Positions 9,682-18,895 of a stretch of 64,000 bases of DNA are shown here, piece by piece. The notes under the pieces were generated by a model. It saw only the letters and a list, made by a program, of their open reading frames with translations. It was not told where the DNA came from and did no database searches. The position numbers and the translations under genes were made by a program. Source of the stretch: Acetobacterium malicum subsp. dehalogenans DSM 11527 (lineage in GTDB: Bacteria; Bacillota; Clostridia; Eubacteriales; Eubacteriaceae); contig NZ_AXAC01000003.1 of the NCBI RefSeq assembly GCF_000472665.1, positions 62,001-126,000 of the forward strand, given 5' to 3'. How positions within the stretch are numbered: the stretch's first letter is position 1; each line of letters starts with the position of its first letter.

Positions 9682-11940
9682 ATGAATAAATTATTTATTG
9701 GAAAGTTCAAAACGGGGGATCAGCTCGATAAAAACTACTATCGAATTGATACCACGGATCAAGATTTTTTTAAACAGCACTTTAACGGTATGGAGGCGGG
9801 TGATTATGTGTTGCCTGTGAAAGCCGGTGAGATCGAAAAACTTTTTATGCTTGAGCAATTTGAAACGAATGAAACAAATATTGAGGCAAAATTTAGAGTT
9901 GTACAAGTTTATGAGCCCAAACTGGCTTTAACTGGAAATATTGTTAGTTGTAAATATTTTCAGCCGGATTTAAATTTGTTGAACAAAGCCATAAAATCGA
10001 CGAGAGGTGTTGGTTTTATCCCGGTTGCGTTGGAAGAAAACAGTCCCGAAATACCAGAAATTGACTTTAATAAATCAAAACGACGATTCTTTGTTTGCCT
10101 GAAAAGTAAATTGGAACAGGTTGCTTTTTTTAAGCCTTTTGATATCTGCCTGGTTATTTCCGATATGGAAAAAACAAGAATCGAAGATATTCTTGAATTT
10201 AATGGTCAATCGTTCAGTCGAAAAAATGTTTTGTGGGATCTTTATCTTGACAAAACCTCAAATGGCAATGAGAAGTATTCCTTGCGCCAATTACTGGAGT
10301 TTGCAAATGAAAAAAATGATGATGCTCCTAAAAAACGCAACTATATCACGTCGTTGCTGAGTGAGTTGGATTCCGAGTCGATCTTTCCGGTTGATAGTCC
10401 AATCTCGTTATATGATAATGTAATTGTCGGACGCAAACGATCAGCATCAGGCGGTTCAACAGGGACAGTCAGTACAACGGTTGAGGATGATCTAACCGAC
10501 GTTGAAGAAACCACCGATTATGAAAAATATGCAAAGCTGATGCAATTCAATCCCAATGTAATCTTGTACGGTCCGCCAGGTACAGGTAAAACTTACGGGG
10601 CAATGCGTATAATTGAAGCATTTGAGAAGCAAAACGGTAGTCCGGTTTCATTCAAGCAAGTGGTGGCTGAAAAACGGGCAAAATTTATTACCTTTCATCA
10701 GGCCTTTTCCTACGAAGAATTTGTAGAAGGCATACGTCCGCAAATCGATGAAGAAGGTCAGATGGCATATCCGGTGCAGCCAGGTGTTTTAAAAGAATTT
10801 GCTGATGCATGCAGTATGCAGTCAAAAAAGAAAAATATAAAAGAAGAAGCGCTAAATAATACAACACCCAGCAATCAGGTCTGGAAGGTTTCACTTGGAC
10901 AAAAAAAAGAAAACCACATCTATACAACCTTACGCGATAAGAATGTCATCGCCATTGGTTACGGGCCAGAAGAAGATGTCAGCGACTGGAATGATGCCCA
11001 ATTAGATCAAAGCGATCCGACAAGTACGCTAAAATGTCTGCATAGCCGCGTGAATATTGGCGATATTGTCATGGTCTTCAATAGTCCCCAGACCATACGA
11101 CTGATGGGTGTTATCACCAGTGATTATTTTTATGATAATAGTGACGGGTTTGGTTACAGACATCGACGAGCGGTTAAGTGGTTAGCTAATTTTGAAGCGA
11201 AGCCAAAAGATATTATTGCGATTAACAAAAATAAGCAACTGGTGCAGGGTGCCATCTATAAGCTGAGAGTTTCTGTTAATGATGCCTTGGCGCTACTAGA
11301 AAAAGAGGAAAACAAAGACGATTTACCTAAGCCATATTACCTGATTATTGATGAGATAAACAGAGGGAATATTGCCAAAATATTCGGTGAATTGATTACT
11401 TTAATTGAGAAAGATAAGCGCGAACTTCTGACCTGTGAACTGCCCTATTCCCGGGATGCGTTTTCAATCCCAGGCAATTTATTTCTGATCGGCACCATGA
11501 ACACGAGTGACCGAAGCATCGCCCTGTTAGATACTGCGTTGCGTCGTCGTTTTGCCTTTGTTGAAATCAACACTGACGCGTCGCTTGTGGAACGATTCCA
11601 TCCTTCAATTGGCGGAAATGTGTCGCCGGGTAAATTATTACAGGCATTGAATAATCGTATAACGGACAAAATAGACCGGGACCATCGCATTGGCCACAGC
11701 TATTTTATGGGTGATGATCTGGTGACAAAATATGATTTGTATAATGTCTGGTATTATAAACTGCTACCTTTGCTGATGGAATATTTTTACAACGATATCA
11801 AACAGGTCGGCCAGATTATTGGCGATCGTTTTTTTGATAAACAGACAGGTGAGATTATTCAATTCAGCTTAAAACCTGATGAAGATGGCATATCTCAATT
11901 TGAAGCTGCGCTGATTTCAATCTATGAAAAAGGGGTATAA
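9682..11940 (+). CDS. mcrB: McrB-type AAA+ GTPase of a type IV restriction system, with EVE-like insert
   Basis: Motor subunit that would use GTP to translocate on modified DNA and drive the McrC nuclease. Residues 1-270 are an N-terminal region of unclear family that should hold the DNA-recognition module. Then come Walker A GPPGTGKT (297-304), Walker B LIIDEINRGN (554-563, the extended McrB form) and the sensor motif GTMNTSDRSI (604-613) followed by arginines ALRRRF. The AAA+ core is split: residues about 399-531 between Walker A and B look like an EVE/PUA-like modified-base pocket (VWKVSLG..., a GDIVMVF strand, RLMGVITSDYFYD, RHRRAVKW). Start ATG 9682 follows AAAGGA; a TTG directly before it is less likely. 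The stop lies five bases before mcrC. 752 residues, longer than E. coli McrB (459) because of the insert and larger N-terminal region. Confidence 0.88.
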   Translation: MNKLFIGKFKTGDQLDKNYYRIDTTDQDFFKQHFNGMEAGDYVLPVKAGEIEKLFMLEQFETNETNIEAKFRVVQVYEPKLALTGNIVSCKYFQPDLNLLNKAIKSTRGVGFIPVALEENSPEIPEIDFNKSKRRFFVCLKSKLEQVAFFKPFDICLVISDMEKTRIEDILEFNGQSFSRKNVLWDLYLDKTSNGNEKYSLRQLLEFANEKNDDAPKKRNYITSLLSELDSESIFPVDSPISLYDNVIVGRKRSASGGSTGTVSTTVEDDLTDVEETTDYEKYAKLMQFNPNVILYGPPGTGKTYGAMRIIEAFEKQNGSPVSFKQVVAEKRAKFITFHQAFSYEEFVEGIRPQIDEEGQMAYPVQPGVLKEFADACSMQSKKKNIKEEALNNTTPSNQVWKVSLGQKKENHIYTTLRDKNVIAIGYGPEEDVSDWNDAQLDQSDPTSTLKCLHSRVNIGDIVMVFNSPQTIRLMGVITSDYFYDNSDGFGYRHRRAVKWLANFEAKPKDIIAINKNKQLVQGAIYKLRVSVNDALALLEKEENKDDLPKPYYLIIDEINRGNIAKIFGELITLIEKDKRELLTCELPYSRDAFSIPGNLFLIGTMNTSDRSIALLDTALRRRFAFVEINTDASLVERFHPSIGGNVSPGKLLQALNNRITDKIDRDHRIGHSYFMGDDLVTKYDLYNVWYYKLLPLLMEYFYNDIKQVGQIIGDRFFDKQTGEIIQFSLKPDEDGISQFEAALISIYEKGV

Positions 11941-11945
11941 ACCTG

Positions 11946-13193
11946 GTGCAAACCGTCATTACAGTTTTTGAAGACCGCCAACAGAAATGTGAACTTTTAC
12001 CCTGGCAGAAGACTGATATTCTCGAACTTCGTCACATCATTGGCGAAAACCGCCTGTCATTATCGTATGATGGCGTGCTTCACATTCGACATTATGCTGG
12101 TTTTATTTCCAAGGGAAACACGCGCCTGCAGATCTTGCCAAAAATATATGAAAACAGCGGTTTGACCGAACAAGACGAACAGCGTGAGGCAATGAAAGTA
12201 TTACTGAATTTGCTGCGAGTGTCGGAGTTCAACAAAATTCTATGCTTACCAAACCAGTCCAGTGCCGCTGAACAATCAGACATTATGGAGCTCTTCATTT
12301 CGCTATTTGGCGATAAAGTATTTCAAGTATACTCTCGCCAAATGAACCGCGAATATGTGGATATCAGCGAAAACAGTTCTTTTGTAAAAGGGAGCATCGA
12401 TTTCTCTGCAAATATTCGTACAAATCCCATCAGACGAGACAGACATATGATCACATATCAAAGCTACGAACATGATAATGTGTTAAATAACACGATTAAA
12501 AGTGTTTGTTTAAAATTGATTCAATTGACCAGCGTACCGGAAAATAAAAAGAAACTCAAGAAAGCCCTGTTTCTTTTAGATGATGCCAGCGATGTGGCTT
12601 TAACGAAAGAGTTGTTTGATGCCGTTAAATTTACACGTTTGAATATGTCATTCAAACCAGTTTTTGAAATGGCAAAGATGTTTTTTTACAACTTAACACC
12701 ACAGAGCTACCAAGGGGACGATACCGTTTGTTCATTTTTGATTCCATTAAATGAATTATTTGAATTTTATCTTTATAAACTCTTTTCTAATTTGGGAGAA
12801 GGCTATCACGCAAATTATCAAAACAGCCGTCGATTTGCCAGTAGTCAAAAAGCAGTTTTTGGCAGACAGGTACGACCGGACATTATTCTTGAACATCACG
12901 AGAAAACGGTTTTAATCGCAGATGCCAAATATAAAAACCCCCATTATCAGAATGGAAAGTACGACCATATTAGTCAGGCTGATATTTACCAGGTTTTTGC
13001 CTATGCAAAGATCTATGGCGTTGATTCAGTGACGTTGATCTATCCGCTGTTTGAGAAAGACTTGCCAGCTCCAATGATTGTTGATTTACAAGATCATCTT
13101 TCTAAAACGAAATTAATAATAGGCTGTCTTGATATAAAAAAAGCCAATATCGAGAAGGACAGTGCATTATTAAAGCTGATGATGAATTTATAG
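11946..13193 (+). CDS. mcrC: McrC-type nuclease subunit
   Basis: Partner of McrB: stimulates its GTP hydrolysis and carries the nuclease. The N-terminal portion resembles the McrC adaptor (LSYDGVLHIRHYAGFI, then RLQILPKIYE near residue 62). The C-terminal half holds a PD-(D/E)xK nuclease core with RPDIILEH (D312) and VLIADAKYK (D326-A-K328); a QADIYQVFAYAKIYG helix follows, as in the family. GTG start five bases after the mcrB stop implies translational coupling. 415 residues. The pair forms a complete two-gene type IV restriction module that would cut incoming methylated or hydroxymethylated DNA. No methyltransferase is nearby, as expected for this type. Confidence 0.9.
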   Translation: MQTVITVFEDRQQKCELLPWQKTDILELRHIIGENRLSLSYDGVLHIRHYAGFISKGNTRLQILPKIYENSGLTEQDEQREAMKVLLNLLRVSEFNKILCLPNQSSAAEQSDIMELFISLFGDKVFQVYSRQMNREYVDISENSSFVKGSIDFSANIRTNPIRRDRHMITYQSYEHDNVLNNTIKSVCLKLIQLTSVPENKKKLKKALFLLDDASDVALTKELFDAVKFTRLNMSFKPVFEMAKMFFYNLTPQSYQGDDTVCSFLIPLNELFEFYLYKLFSNLGEGYHANYQNSRRFASSQKAVFGRQVRPDIILEHHEKTVLIADAKYKNPHYQNGKYDHISQADIYQVFAYAKIYGVDSVTLIYPLFEKDLPAPMIVDLQDHLSKTKLIIGCLDIKKANIEKDSALLKLMMNL

Positions 13194-13400
13194 GTACAAA
13201 TGCATAAACTGTAGCCCAGTTGTAAATGATACCAATGTTTAAATATGTATAATATCATTGATCTTTACAGCGAGATGGGGTAGAATTACTACAATAACAA
13301 AACAGAGCGTGAACGCAAACCGTTTTTCAGATTACCTGAGGAGCGGTTTTGTTAATAATCGAATGCCAAGGTGTGTTCGATGAAAAAATCGGAGGAATAA

Positions 13401-14480
13401 ATGGAATCCCCTTATGACAAAAAAAGACAGTTTATCATCAATGCTGTTTATATTCTATTGATAGCAGCGATTGTATACCTGATTTTTGAGTATGCAATAT
13501 CGCTGCTGAGCCCTTTTATCCTGGCCTTTCTGATTGCTTATGTGCTTAAAGGACCCGCCAAAGCGATTTCAGAATTGACAAAATTACCCAATAAGCTGGT
13601 GTCATTTATTCTGGTGCTGGTGTTTTATGGTGGTGCCGGGATTCTGGTGTCACTAGTAGGGGTCAAATTGATCTCAATCATTTCGCAAACAAGCAGTGCA
13701 TTGCCAGAAATCTATGAGTATCAACTGAGACCTTTTCTGATGACCACTTTTGACGGGATTGAACAAACGGTTTTTCTGATTGATGCGGCACTTGTTGATG
13801 TTTTGAATGCGACGACGGAACAGCTGATCAATTCCTTAGGTGATAATGTAACCAGCATATCATTGACTTTTGTAGCATTCTTGTCAGACCTTGCAGGATC
13901 CCTGCCGGCATTTTTAATAAAAATTTTGTTGATGGTGATCGCGACCTTTTTTATGGCGGTTGATTATGAGATGCTGTCATCATTTGTTTTCAGGCAGTTT
14001 TCGGAAAAAGGAAATGAGATTATCCAGACAATTAAAAATTTTATTGTCAATACCTTGTTTGTTGTCGTTCGATCCTATGCACTGATTATGTCAATTACTT
14101 TTGTTGAACTCTCGATTGGGCTGTCAATTGTCGGGATTGACAATCCCATCCTGATTGCCTTTTTTATTGCCATCTTTGATATTTTACCAGTGCTGGGAAC
14201 CGGCGGTATTATGATTCCCTGGACGATTATAACTCTGCTTCAGGGAAATTATCAGACAGGACTGGGATTGCTTCTGGTTTATCTTTTTGTGACGGTGATC
14301 CGAAATATTTTAGAGCCCAAGATTGTTGGTAGCCAGCTTGGACTTCATCCGGTGGTTACTTTAATGAGTATGTTTTTGGGTGTGAACTTGCTGGGGGTTT
14401 TGGGTCTATTTGGATTTCCAATAGCGCTCTCGCTACTGAAACATTTAAATGATGTGGGTACAATAAAATTGTTCAAATAA
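13401..14480 (+). CDS. AI-2E / YtvI-type membrane permease
   Basis: Polytopic membrane protein of the AI-2E transporter (PerM) superfamily, which includes the sporulation protein YtvI and Na+/H+ antiporters. Two N-terminal membrane helices (residues about 10-45, with SLLSPFILAFLIAYVLKGP), a third at about 60-90, a soluble loop, then a run of hydrophobic segments containing IDNPILIAFFIAIFDILPVLG. The C-terminal family signature is EPKIVGSQLGLHPVVTLMSM. 359 residues, typical length. ATG with GGAGGA at good spacing. Monocistronic: 207 bases lie between mcrC and it, and a strong bidirectional terminator follows. The substrate cannot be inferred; a sporulation role is possible but unproven. Confidence 0.8.
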   Translation: MESPYDKKRQFIINAVYILLIAAIVYLIFEYAISLLSPFILAFLIAYVLKGPAKAISELTKLPNKLVSFILVLVFYGGAGILVSLVGVKLISIISQTSSALPEIYEYQLRPFLMTTFDGIEQTVFLIDAALVDVLNATTEQLINSLGDNVTSISLTFVAFLSDLAGSLPAFLIKILLMVIATFFMAVDYEMLSSFVFRQFSEKGNEIIQTIKNFIVNTLFVVVRSYALIMSITFVELSIGLSIVGIDNPILIAFFIAIFDILPVLGTGGIMIPWTIITLLQGNYQTGLGLLLVYLFVTVIRNILEPKIVGSQLGLHPVVTLMSMFLGVNLLGVLGLFGFPIALSLLKHLNDVGTIKLFK

Positions 14481-14501
14481 ACGAATAACTATCGAACATA
14501 A

Positions 14502-14542
14502 AAACAAAGTCATGGATTTAATGTGAATCCATGACTTTGTTT
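14502..14542. terminator. Bidirectional intrinsic terminator
   Basis: Perfect 17-bp stem (14502-14518 with 14526-14542) and a 7-base loop, A-rich on one side and T-rich on the other. It serves the permease gene from the left and the amino acid ABC operon from the right. Confidence 0.9.
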
Positions 14543-14580
14543 GTGTCTGTAAATCATTATCGATATCTTGTTTGATTTCA

Positions 14581-15240
14581 TTATCTGACTATTTCAGTTC
14601 TTTTTTGATAACCTCGGACAACACAAGAGAGGCTGAAACAAATCACAAAATAACCAACTGCCAGTACCGCAAAAATCATAAAGACCTCTGGAGTGGTAGT
14701 ATATCGTCCCATCACTACGAATCCGCTGCGGGTATACTCCGGGATCGCAACAACCTGTAAAAAAGATGTATCTTTAACAGTCGTAATGACCTGAGATAAC
14801 AGGGAAGGAATAATACTTTTGAAACATTGCGGGAGCACAATCAATATCAATGTTTGAATCAGCGTAAAACCCTGAGATTTTGCTGCTTCAAATTGTCCTT
14901 CTGCCACAGAATTCAAACCACCACGAACAATTTCAGCAATGACAGCGGATGTATATAATGTCAATGCTAAACCGCCCCGGATGACAATGGTACCATAGGG
15001 AATCATAAAACAGCAGACCAGAATCCACAGCAATAACGGGGTATTTCGAAACATTTCAATATAGAATCCGGCTAACTTACCCAAAACCCGTTTTTCATAG
15101 GTTCGCAGTAAGGCCAAAATGGTACCGAAAAGGATCGAGATAAGGACAACTGATACCGAAAGCACTAAGGTTAACGCCATTCCTTTGGCTAAAAACTCAA
15201 CGTTTGAAGGCGTAAATACATTCTGAAATACTTCTAGCAT
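14581..15240 (-). CDS. Polar amino acid ABC transporter permease
   Basis: Inner-membrane subunit of a PAAT-family importer (glutamate/aspartate/glutamine/cystine type). Hydrophobic segments at about 19-45, 65-90 and 185-210, with the permease EAA loop EAAKSQGFTLIQTLILIVLP contacting the ATPase near residues 118-137. FYIEMFRNTPLLLWILV is the family's N-terminal signature. 219 residues. Its start overlaps the end of the second permease gene by seven bases, so the two are translationally coupled and probably form a heterodimeric channel. Confidence 0.92.
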   Translation of the reverse strand: MLEVFQNVFTPSNVEFLAKGMALTLVLSVSVVLISILFGTILALLRTYEKRVLGKLAGFYIEMFRNTPLLLWILVCCFMIPYGTIVIRGGLALTLYTSAVIAEIVRGGLNSVAEGQFEAAKSQGFTLIQTLILIVLPQCFKSIIPSLLSQVITTVKDTSFLQVVAIPEYTRSGFVVMGRYTTTPEVFMIFAVLAVGYFVICFSLSCVVRGYQKRTEIVR

Positions 15241-15956
15241 GTGACCGCCTCCTCACTTGGATCAAAGGGAATACGGGCGGTGTCTTTTCGTTTGAGACGT
15301 TCTTCGTACTTTCTTGCCCAGGTTGCCAATGGAAAACAGAGCATGAAATATAAAAATCCGGCAAATACATAAGACGGACCGTAATCCAGACTGGATGATG
15401 CCCAGGAATCAGCCATATACATCAGATCAAAACCTGAAATCATTGCCAGGACTGACGTGTTTTTAATCAGATTGACAGCCTGATTTGTCAGCGGTGGAAG
15501 GATGATTTTGATGGTCTGTGGGAGAATGATATAGCGCATATACTGGACATAAGTAAATCCCTGGGACTTTGCTGCTTCAACTTGTCCTACTGGAATTGAG
15601 GTAATTCCGGTTTTGACAACCTCAGAAACATAAGCGCCGTGATAAATTCCCACCCCTAAAACACCAATCATAAACACACTTAGCCGTATTCCGGCAATGG
15701 CCAGACCATTATACATAAAGAAAACCTGAATAACTAGGGGAGTGTTTTGGAAGAACTCAACGTAAACCCTTGCAATCCCCCGCATTACTTTGTTGTTCGA
15801 TGTTGAGATCACACCAAAGATAATGCCCAGAACAAGTGCGAGGATTAAGGCGAGGGCTGCGACCTCAATCGTTCGCAGAAACCCCTCGCCAAACATTTGC
15901 CATTCGCCAAACATCTTCTCCCAACGCCATAAGGCAAAAGGATTAGAACTTTTCAT
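15234..15956 (-). CDS. Polar amino acid ABC transporter permease
   Basis: Second channel subunit of the same importer. It carries YVEFFQNTPLVIQVFF and an EAA loop VEAAKSQGFTYVQYMRYIIL near residues 125-144, with membrane segments flanking both. 240 residues, slightly longer than its partner because of a charged tail ending DPSEEAVTC. Its ATG overlaps the final base of the binding-protein gene, giving the order ATPase, binding protein, permease, permease in one minus-strand operon. Confidence 0.92.
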   Translation of the reverse strand: MKSSNPFALWRWEKMFGEWQMFGEGFLRTIEVAALALILALVLGIIFGVISTSNNKVMRGIARVYVEFFQNTPLVIQVFFMYNGLAIAGIRLSVFMIGVLGVGIYHGAYVSEVVKTGITSIPVGQVEAAKSQGFTYVQYMRYIILPQTIKIILPPLTNQAVNLIKNTSVLAMISGFDLMYMADSWASSSLDYGPSYVFAGFLYFMLCFPLATWARKYEERLKRKDTARIPFDPSEEAVTC

Positions 15957-16762
15957 TAATATTTAAGTCCCCATTTGGTAATTAGGCCTTCAATTGTACC
16001 ATCTTCAAGCCATCCATTGATATAGCCGTCAACCGCTTCAGTCAGGGCCAGGCTATCAAGCTTTGAGGTAACACCATATTGTTGCGGTGAGAATCGATCG
16101 GGTAAAATCATCGTTGAGTCATCAACATAGCCCCCCAGGATTGATCCGTCAACGCAGAAAGCATCAACTCGACCAGAGTCCAATGCCGCCTTGATTTCCG
16201 GATAGGTTGCATATTCTGAGAATGATACGGTGATACCTTTTTCATCGGCTACTTTTTGAACGGCGTCTTTGGAAGTCGCGCTTTGAGCCACACCGATTAC
16301 TTTGCCATTCATGTCAGCAAGACCTTTGAAACCGGCATCTTTTTTAACTAACAAACCGACCGCATCTTCATAATAAGGGGTCGAGAAGTTGTAGGTTAAT
16401 TTTCGTTCGTCAGTAATCGTGAAGGTTGCAATAACGAGATCAACTTCACCATTGTCAAGTAACGGACCACGGGTTTTTGCAGTTACTGGAGTTAATTCAT
16501 AAGCATTTTCATCGCCCAAAATTTCTTTGGCCAGTAGCTTGACAATATCAATTTCAAAACCTTCGATTTCACCGGTAGCGGTGTTGCGAAGTCCGAAGTT
16601 GGGAACGTCTTCTTTAACACCGACTCTTAAAACACCGGCTTTTACAACTGAATCAAGACTGCCATCAGTGGTAGCAGTATCCTTTGAACCAGTCGAAGAC
16701 GAACAGGCTGCCAGGGTAAACACCAGGCATAAAATAAGCAGAGCAGAGAGTACCTTTTTCAT
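15956..16762 (-). CDS. Amino acid ABC transporter substrate-binding lipoprotein
   Basis: Extracellular solute receptor of SBP family 3. Signal peptide KKVLSALLILCLVFTLAAC with lipobox L-A-A-C puts a lipid-anchored Cys at about residue 20. The mature part shows GVLRVGVKEDVPNFG, GEIEGFEIDIVKLLAKEIL and VDLVIATFTITDERK, the pattern of glutamate/aspartate/glutamine binders. About 269 residues. The ATG at 16762, nine bases after AGGAGG, is preferred to the one two codons upstream, which is only three bases from it. The ligand is probably an acidic or polar amino acid, but the exact one cannot be read. Confidence 0.9.
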   Translation of the reverse strand: MKKVLSALLILCLVFTLAACSSSTGSKDTATTDGSLDSVVKAGVLRVGVKEDVPNFGLRNTATGEIEGFEIDIVKLLAKEILGDENAYELTPVTAKTRGPLLDNGEVDLVIATFTITDERKLTYNFSTPYYEDAVGLLVKKDAGFKGLADMNGKVIGVAQSATSKDAVQKVADEKGITVSFSEYATYPEIKAALDSGRVDAFCVDGSILGGYVDDSTMILPDRFSPQQYGVTSKLDSLALTEAVDGYINGWLEDGTIEGLITKWGLKY

Positions 16763-16821
16763 AATCATTTTCCTCCTAAATATAATAATTATAACACCTA
16801 ATATCGTTGAGATATTAGAAA

Positions 16822-17544
16822 TTAACGCAAGATCTTACTGAGAAAAAGTTTTGTTCGTTCCTCTGAAGGATTTTCAAAGAAATGTTCCGGTTTTCCTTCT
16901 TCAACAATCCGACCTTCATCCATAAAGATGATACGGTCGGCAACCACCCGGGCAAAACCCATTTCATGGGTAACAACTACCATGGTGATATTCTCCTTTG
17001 ATAATTTGATCATGACATCAAGTACTTCTTGAACTGTTTCCGGATCAAGTGCTGATGTCGGTTCGTCGAAAAGAATGATCTTTCGTTCGGTTGCCAGGGC
17101 TCTGGCAATGGCGACACGTTGTTGTTGGCCACCAGATAAGGTTGACGGATAAGCATTCTCCTTTTCACTCAGACCAACCGTAGCCAAATATTTTCGTGCT
17201 TTTTTGATGGCTTCTTCTTTTGTCAGTTTTTGCAGTTTTATCGGCGCCAGGGTCAGATTTTCCAATACTGTTTTATGGGGGTACAAGTTAAAGCTCTGAA
17301 ATACCATCGCTGATGTTCGTCGGACCAGCTGTATTTTGTTTTTTTGGGTGAGTTCTTCGCCATCGATAATAACCTGCCCCGAAGTGGGGGCTTCTAAAAA
17401 ATTCATGCAACGAACAGTGGTACTTTTACCCGAACCAGACGGTCCGATAATAACCAATTTTTCACCTTCCGCGACGGTTAGATTAATATCTTTCAGCACA
17501 TGGTTTTCACCAAAATATTTATTTACATCTTGAAGTTTTATCAA
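16822..17544 (-). CDS. Amino acid ABC transporter ATP-binding protein (GlnQ family)
   Basis: Cytoplasmic ATPase of the importer. Walker A GPSGSGKS (about 34-41), Q-loop [18 protein letters not shown], signature [15 protein letters not shown], Walker [15 protein letters not shown] and the H-loop [11 protein letters not shown] are all present. 240 residues, standard. It is the first gene of the operon; a promoter lies about 130 bases upstream. The HKTVLENL stretch is the usual GlnQ subgroup marker. Confidence 0.94.
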   Translation of the reverse strand: MIKLQDVNKYFGENHVLKDINLTVAEGEKLVIIGPSGSGKSTTVRCMNFLEAPTSGQVIIDGEELTQKNKIQLVRRTSAMVFQSFNLYPHKTVLENLTLAPIKLQKLTKEEAIKKARKYLATVGLSEKENAYPSTLSGGQQQRVAIARALATERKIILFDEPTSALDPETVQEVLDVMIKLSKENITMVVVTHEMGFARVVADRIIFMDEGRIVEEGKPEHFFENPSEERTKLFLSKILR

Positions 17545-17674
17545 TTATTCTTCCTCCATATCTAATGACAATAGCAAAAAAAAGAACTTCCATTAAATAT
17601 ACGCATTGTGTTATAGTATATTTGAAGCTCCTTTGCTACATCAGGCAATTTTAAAAATAAAAATCCCTTTTACA

Positions 17675-17703
17675 ATAATATTATGAAGAAGAGCTTTTGT
17701 CAA
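17675..17703 (-). promoter_or_regulatory. Promoter of the amino acid ABC operon
   Basis: On the minus strand, TTGACA (17698-17703) and TATTAT (17675-17680) separated by 17 bases. The roughly 120-base leader before the ATPase gene shows no T-box. Confidence 0.7.
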
Positions 17704-17837
17704 GAGTTTTCAAAATGTAGCACCATTAGAAACGTCAATGTTGAAAAGAACTGAATAAGCGGTTATTATTGGGGTATATACGAGAATACTAAAACAGTCA
17801 AATAAATTCTAAATTAGAGTGGAAAGAGGGCGGAAAA

Positions 17838-18203
17838 ATGGGCGAAAGAATAACAACCGTTCAGTACAAAGGTAATTTAAATGAGGTTTATCGCGTTGCT
17901 GACAAGGGCGTCGGCAATGCTTATAACGAGTATGTCATCCGGACTAAAGATGATGAACCCGTTGAACTGGCCAGAATTAAGTTTCAAAAAGGAGCCAGAA
18001 ACGAACCGGTATCGGAAGTAGGCGTAATCGATTCTGATTTGCTTGAAATTGTCAGAGATCGCTTAAAGTTATTCCAGGAAGGTGAATTTGAGTGTACTGA
18101 AAATGCGATGGCGTTAGTTCATATTGAAACCGCCATTATGTGGCTAAACCGGCGGGTGGAAGATCGGATCAAACGTGATGTCATCGGGACCCATAAAAAA
18201 TAA
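17838..18203 (+). CDS. Tad1/Acb2-like protein, possible cyclic-nucleotide signal sponge
   Basis: 121 residues. The N-terminal half (about 1-70) is strand-rich (TTVQYKGNLNEVYRV ... EYVIRTKDD ... ARIKFQKGA). The C-terminal half is an alpha hairpin with E-NAMALVHIETAIMWLNRRVEDR and ends IGTHKK. This two-part arrangement and the A-x-MWLN-RR--DR hairpin match what I know of the Tad1/Acb2 hairpin family. Phage members of that family bind and neutralise Thoeris or CBASS signal nucleotides; many homologues have been labelled ABC transporter ATPase without support, since no Walker motifs exist. ATG after a weak GAGGGCGG. It stands alone between the ABC operon and a terminator, with no phage gene beside it. 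Family call from memory of motifs; function is inference. Confidence 0.6.
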   Translation: MGERITTVQYKGNLNEVYRVADKGVGNAYNEYVIRTKDDEPVELARIKFQKGARNEPVSEVGVIDSDLLEIVRDRLKLFQEGEFECTENAMALVHIETAIMWLNRRVEDRIKRDVIGTHKK

Positions 18204-18220
18204 AATAATGTGACTGAGAA

Positions 18221-18267
18221 AAAAAGGTTTACCAAGAGGTTTCAAAAACCCGATGGCAAACCTTTTT
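18221..18267. terminator. Intrinsic terminator between convergent genes
   Basis: Stem AAAAAGGTTT / AAACCTTTTT with further partial pairing inside. Placed between the Tad1-like gene (+) and the DUF4364 gene (-), able to work both ways. Confidence 0.75.
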
Positions 18268-18289
18268 GATGTACCAGCATTGAAACTGA

Positions 18290-18811
18290 TCAGGTTAACA
18301 GACTCAATACCGAGGCATAAAGATCCTGGGTATTTTCTTTCCAGCGATTACAGATATCAAGGGCCAGCTTTAATGTGGGAGCATTTAGTGATATTTCCAT
18401 CAAGACAATATTATTCTCGTGAAGTTTTAATTCAACCAGATAATCAGTTTCCCCTAATTTCTGGTAGTTCGCGGTAATTTTCACTTCCTTGAAGATCTTT
18501 TCCCGGTTTTCCTTAAGATAAAGATCGATCATATCGCTAATATAAGCCGGAATTTTATTGCAAAAGAGCTTTAGTGCTTCTTTGCCCATCGCTGACAAGG
18601 TGAGTACTGACTTTCCGTCATAATCCAACACCGAAAGAAACTCATCTTTGATCAGATCATCAATATATAATTGAATATCAAAATAACCAATCTGTAAATT
18701 TTCGATAATTATCAGAGCGACCTGTTCGCGGGTTAATGAGGTTTTGATTTTTTTTAGTACATAAAGTATGATCAGTTTATCCTCAGCCTGTTGTTCAGAA
18801 TTAAAGAGCAT
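18290..18811 (-). CDS. DUF4364 family protein, winged-helix regulator candidate
   Basis: About 173 residues matching the DUF4364 family of Clostridia, which has an N-terminal winged helix-turn-helix (here DKLIILYVLKKIKTSLTREQVALIIIENL, then DIQLYIDDLIKDEFLSVLD as the recognition-wing part) and a C-terminal alpha/beta domain. No enzymatic motif is seen. The ATG at 18811 (MLFNSEQQAEDK) has AAAGGTGG eight bases upstream and is preferred to the GTG four codons earlier. It diverges from the Fe-S protein gene across 84 bases, so a shared control region is possible. Target genes unknown. Confidence 0.75.
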   Translation of the reverse strand: MLFNSEQQAEDKLIILYVLKKIKTSLTREQVALIIIENLQIGYFDIQLYIDDLIKDEFLSVLDYDGKSVLTLSAMGKEALKLFCNKIPAYISDMIDLYLKENREKIFKEVKITANYQKLGETDYLVELKLHENNIVLMEISLNAPTLKLALDICNRWKENTQDLYASVLSLLT

Positions 18812-18895
18812 GAATACCACCACCTTTGTTTGCTATGAATATTGTAACATATCAATGGAGCAATTTCCCTATTTCTATGTAAAAAAGAGAAAAAA

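Noticed and set aside
17838-18203. ABC transporter ATPase, the label often given to such proteins
   Set aside because: The 121-residue chain has no Walker A, signature or Walker B motif.
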